Below, in pieces: positions 61,623 through 64,000 of a DNA stretch of 64,000 bases. The notes beneath the pieces were generated by a model. The model had not been told where the DNA came from, did not search any database, and saw only the letters and a program-made list of their open reading frames with translations. This DNA comes from Bacillus_BD sp963787345. GTDB lineage: Bacteria; Bacillota; Bacilli; Bacillales; Cytobacillaceae. The DNA is taken from assembly GCA_963787345.1 (NCBI GenBank), contig CAWBCW010000005.1, forward strand, positions 1 through 64,000. The letters are read 5' to 3'. Position numbers and translations under genes: made by a program. The first letter of the stretch is position 1. The number at the start of each line of letters is the position of its first letter.

Positions 61623-62867
61623 TTAAATCGCCCAGTCTCCGTTACGGAAGATCGGAACAATTGTACCATCTTGTTTGATGCCGTCAATGTTCATTTGATC
61701 AGAACCAATCATAAAATCGACATGGACCGTTCCGGTATTCATCCCATGTTGCTGTAATTCAGCTTCGCTCATTTCTGTTCCACCTTGAATGGTTGTCGGA
61801 TAGCTTGATCCGATTGCCAAATGGTTAGATGCATTCTCATCAAATAAAGTATTAAAGAAAATAATCCCTGATTGCGAAATAGGTGAAGGATCTGGCACTA
61901 AAGCAACTTCCCCTAACCCCGTTCCACCTTCATTGTCAAACACCAATTTTTTTATTGCTTCATCGCCTTTTTCAGCTAAAATATCTGTTATTTTCCCATC
62001 TTTAAAATGAACTTCAATGCCTTCAATTAATGTTCCAGCATAGCTAAGTGGCTTCGTACTACGAACCACTCCCTCCATTCGACGAGTATCAGGAGCTGTA
62101 AACACTTCTTCCGTTGGCATATTGGCCACAAACTCTTCCCCTTTTGGGTTATGGCTCTGAGCTGCTGCCCAAATATGGTTCTTTGGTAAGCCAAGTGTTA
62201 AATCTGTACCAGGCGCTGTATAATGCAAGGCATCAAATTGAATCTCATTTAATTTCGCTGCTTTTTCTTTCAACGTTTGGATATGTTCATCCCATGCTGC
62301 AATTGGGTCTTCTTCATAAACACGGCAAGTTTTAAAAATTTGATCCCATAGAGCATCTACTTGTTCCTCTGAAGTTGCTAAGTTAGGAAATACTGTAGCT
62401 GCCCAACCCGCTCCAGCAGCTGCTGCAACAGTCCATTTTATATCATCATTTTGAGTGGCAACCCGCTGTGCCTTGAACATCTTCCCTGCTGCTTTTTGAT
62501 AAGCCGCTACTTTTCCAGGTTCGATCTCATTTAATAGCCCTGGGTCACTAGAGATAATCGAAAGTCGGCTTACACGATGATTTAAAACATGATCTTCTGA
62601 TTCTTGAACTTCATATTCTGGAATATTTGTTAACACTTCTTCTGGCTGATACTGATAATTTAATTTTGTCATCTCATCATCAGACCATTTTACAATCACT
62701 TTTTCTGCTCCTAAAGCATACGCCTCTTTCGTAATAAATCTCGCTAACGGTGCTTGGTCAACGTTAATCGTCATTTTCACCCAGTCACCTTTTTGCACGT
62801 TAATCCCTTTTGCCACTAAGAGTTTGGCATATTTATGTAAGTTTTCCTCAAAATTAGCTAATGTCAT
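61623..62867 (-). CDS. ampS: M29 family aminopeptidase (AmpS/thermophilic metalloprotease type)
   Basis: Two-metal leucyl-type aminopeptidase, 414 residues. FEENLHKYAKLLVAKGINVQKGDWV at the N-terminus, TRRMEGVVRSTKPLSYAGTLIEG near 280, ALVPDPSPISQSGIIFFNTLFDENASNHLAIGS and MNTGTVHVDFMIGS, which hold the conserved Glu, His and Asp ligands. ATG 62867 behind GGGGGTAA. Peptide recycling in the cytoplasm. Confidence 0.9.
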   Translation of the reverse strand: MTLANFEENLHKYAKLLVAKGINVQKGDWVKMTINVDQAPLARFITKEAYALGAEKVIVKWSDDEMTKLNYQYQPEEVLTNIPEYEVQESEDHVLNHRVSRLSIISSDPGLLNEIEPGKVAAYQKAAGKMFKAQRVATQNDDIKWTVAAAAGAGWAATVFPNLATSEEQVDALWDQIFKTCRVYEEDPIAAWDEHIQTLKEKAAKLNEIQFDALHYTAPGTDLTLGLPKNHIWAAAQSHNPKGEEFVANMPTEEVFTAPDTRRMEGVVRSTKPLSYAGTLIEGIEVHFKDGKITDILAEKGDEAIKKLVFDNEGGTGLGEVALVPDPSPISQSGIIFFNTLFDENASNHLAIGSSYPTTIQGGTEMSEAELQQHGMNTGTVHVDFMIGSDQMNIDGIKQDGTIVPIFRNGDWAI

Positions 62868-63004
62868 TACGTTTACCCCCTGTCTCTTTATGTTAAATAT
62901 ACTATCACAATGGAGTCATATGATAAAATTTATAGGCGTTCAGCGACCTTCATCAAAAGTAGAAAACTCTGCCATTAAACTAGGGTTCAATTAGAAAAAA
63001 CTCA

Positions 63005-63964
63005 CTATTCAAGCAATGGACTAATCGTCTTATGATTATGAATACGATCAATCGCTTCAACTAATAAAGGAGCAATCGATAACGTTTTTAATTTTTTTAG
63101 CTGTTTGTCTTGAGGTAATTGGATCGTATTCGTAATAACCAACTCATGGATTGGTGACGATTCGATCCTCATTCTAAATTCTCCTGTAAAAACTGCATGT
63201 GTACAAGCCGCATAGATAGTTTTAGCACCATTCTCTGCTAATGCTTTAGCAGCTAAAGAAATAGTCATACCTGTGTCAATTAAATCATCAATAATTATGA
63301 CATTTCTTCCTTGCACATCTCCTATTACATTAAATGTGTCACTATCTTCTTCTTGTCTTTTATCAACAAGCGCAAGTGGAGCATCTAATAGATTCGCCAT
63401 TTTTCTGGCTCTACCGATACTTCCATTATGCGGTGCAACGACAACAACATCTTTTAGATCTTTTTTTCGATAATATTCCGAAAGAATCGGAATCCCCGTT
63501 AAATGTTCAAGTGGAATATTAAAGAATCCTTGTAGTTGTGCTGAATGGAGATCCATCGTGATGACCCGGTTTGCTCCTGCTTTTTCTAAAAGGTTCGCTA
63601 CTAATTTTGCCGTAATCGGTTCACGTGAACGAGCTTTACGGTCTTGTCTCGCATATCCAAAGTACGGAATTAAACAATTGATCGTGCCTGCAGATGCCCT
63701 TTTTAACGCATCAATTAAAATCAGCAACTCCATCAGATTCTCATTAATCGGATCAGAAGTCGATTGAATGAGAAATATCTCCTTCCCTCGAACGCTTTCT
63801 CCAACGTGAATTTGGATTTCACCATCACTAAAGCGAGAAATTGTACATTTTCCTAACTCACAGTTCATTAGTTCCGTAATCTCAGCTGCAAGTTCTTTAT
63901 TTGAATTCAAAGTAAATATTTTCGTATTACCTAATTCATATTGATTCAACAAATTAACCCCCAC
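63005..63964 (-). CDS. prs: Ribose-phosphate pyrophosphokinase-like protein, divergent
   Basis: PRPP synthase makes PRPP from ribose 5-phosphate and ATP. 319 residues with ISRFSDGEIQIHVGESVRG, YFGYARQDRKARSREPITAK, DLHSAQLQGFF (active-site His) and the PRPP loop VIIIDDLIDTG. Unusual: the family motif SPDxGG reads APHNGSI near residue 179, replacing a conserved Asp, and the flexible loop after DKR differs from the B. subtilis enzyme. May be a second paralogue rather than the main Prs. Start: GTG 63964 has no clear ribosome site; TTG 63952 follows GGGGG and aligns better. Confidence 0.8.
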   Translation of the reverse strand: MGVNLLNQYELGNTKIFTLNSNKELAAEITELMNCELGKCTISRFSDGEIQIHVGESVRGKEIFLIQSTSDPINENLMELLILIDALKRASAGTINCLIPYFGYARQDRKARSREPITAKLVANLLEKAGANRVITMDLHSAQLQGFFNIPLEHLTGIPILSEYYRKKDLKDVVVVAPHNGSIGRARKMANLLDAPLALVDKRQEEDSDTFNVIGDVQGRNVIIIDDLIDTGMTISLAAKALAENGAKTIYAACTHAVFTGEFRMRIESSPIHELVITNTIQLPQDKQLKKLKTLSIAPLLVEAIDRIHNHKTISPLLE

Positions 63965-64000
63965 ATGATTTCAAGTTGAGCATTTACCTTTATATCCTCA

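Noticed and set aside
1..64000. CRISPR arrays, rRNA and tRNA genes
   Set aside because: No regularly spaced direct repeats and no recognisable rRNA or tRNA sequence were seen on either strand.

Overview
The window reads as chromosome of a low-GC, endospore-forming Bacillaceae bacterium. Support: a yodT-S-R-Q-P-kamA type cluster, an ilvA/ypmQ/ypmR/ypmS and dfrA/thyA/ypjP neighbourhood resembling B. subtilis, an alpha/beta-type spore protein, a YjcZ-type spore peptide, tatA/tatC, bacilliredoxin and rocA/rocD. No rRNA, tRNA, CRISPR or transposase gene was seen.

Layout. (1) 1-4960 is the end of an inserted element. It carries a broken, possibly nuclease-related gene, two unrecognised genes and a heavily frameshifted large serine recombinase. 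The element ends inside kamA: the lysine 2,3-aminomutase frame matches the family up to residue 336 and then runs into foreign sequence, and a 7-2-7 palindrome sits exactly at the junction. (2) 4852-12927 is a beta-lysine/acetyl-beta-lysine cluster on the minus strand (yodT, yodS, yodR, yodQ, ablB, a sigma-54 activator, kamA), with a good -24/-12 promoter in front of kamA. (3) 13092-27329 is mostly conserved housekeeping: ypmR, ypmS, ypmQ, an orphan histidine kinase split in a T7 tract, tatC, tatA, ilvA, dfrA, thyA, a lethal-factor-type metalloprotease, ypjP, a bacilliredoxin, a radical SAM/SPASM protein and an EcsC protein. (4) 27651-34568 is a proline/P5C hub: proH-proJ, a structured leader, a small accessory peptide plus a frameshifted sodium/proline symporter, then rocA-rocD. 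(5) 34723-49547 mixes sporulation and stress genes: paralogous small proteins around a spore protein, an ABC1/UbiB kinase, three DinB-fold proteins, truncated haemoglobin, catalase with a PerR-like box, a decayed osmC, split chromate transporter, bioY with a BirA-like operator, and a haemolysin III homologue. (6) 49702-64000 has transporters and their regulators (aromatic-acid-type MFS, marR-MFS with palindromic operators, padR with an ABC heterodimer), malic enzyme, an M29 aminopeptidase and a divergent PRPP synthetase.

Two cross-cutting patterns stand out. A dispersed repeat of about 110-220 bp occurs at least five times, and its hairpins keep pairing through compensatory changes. Several genes (symporter, histidine kinase, proJ, the first gene cluster) carry single-base indels, often in short homopolymers, so part of the apparent gene decay could be sequencing error. 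The recombinase, with six or more indels, is too damaged for that explanation alone.
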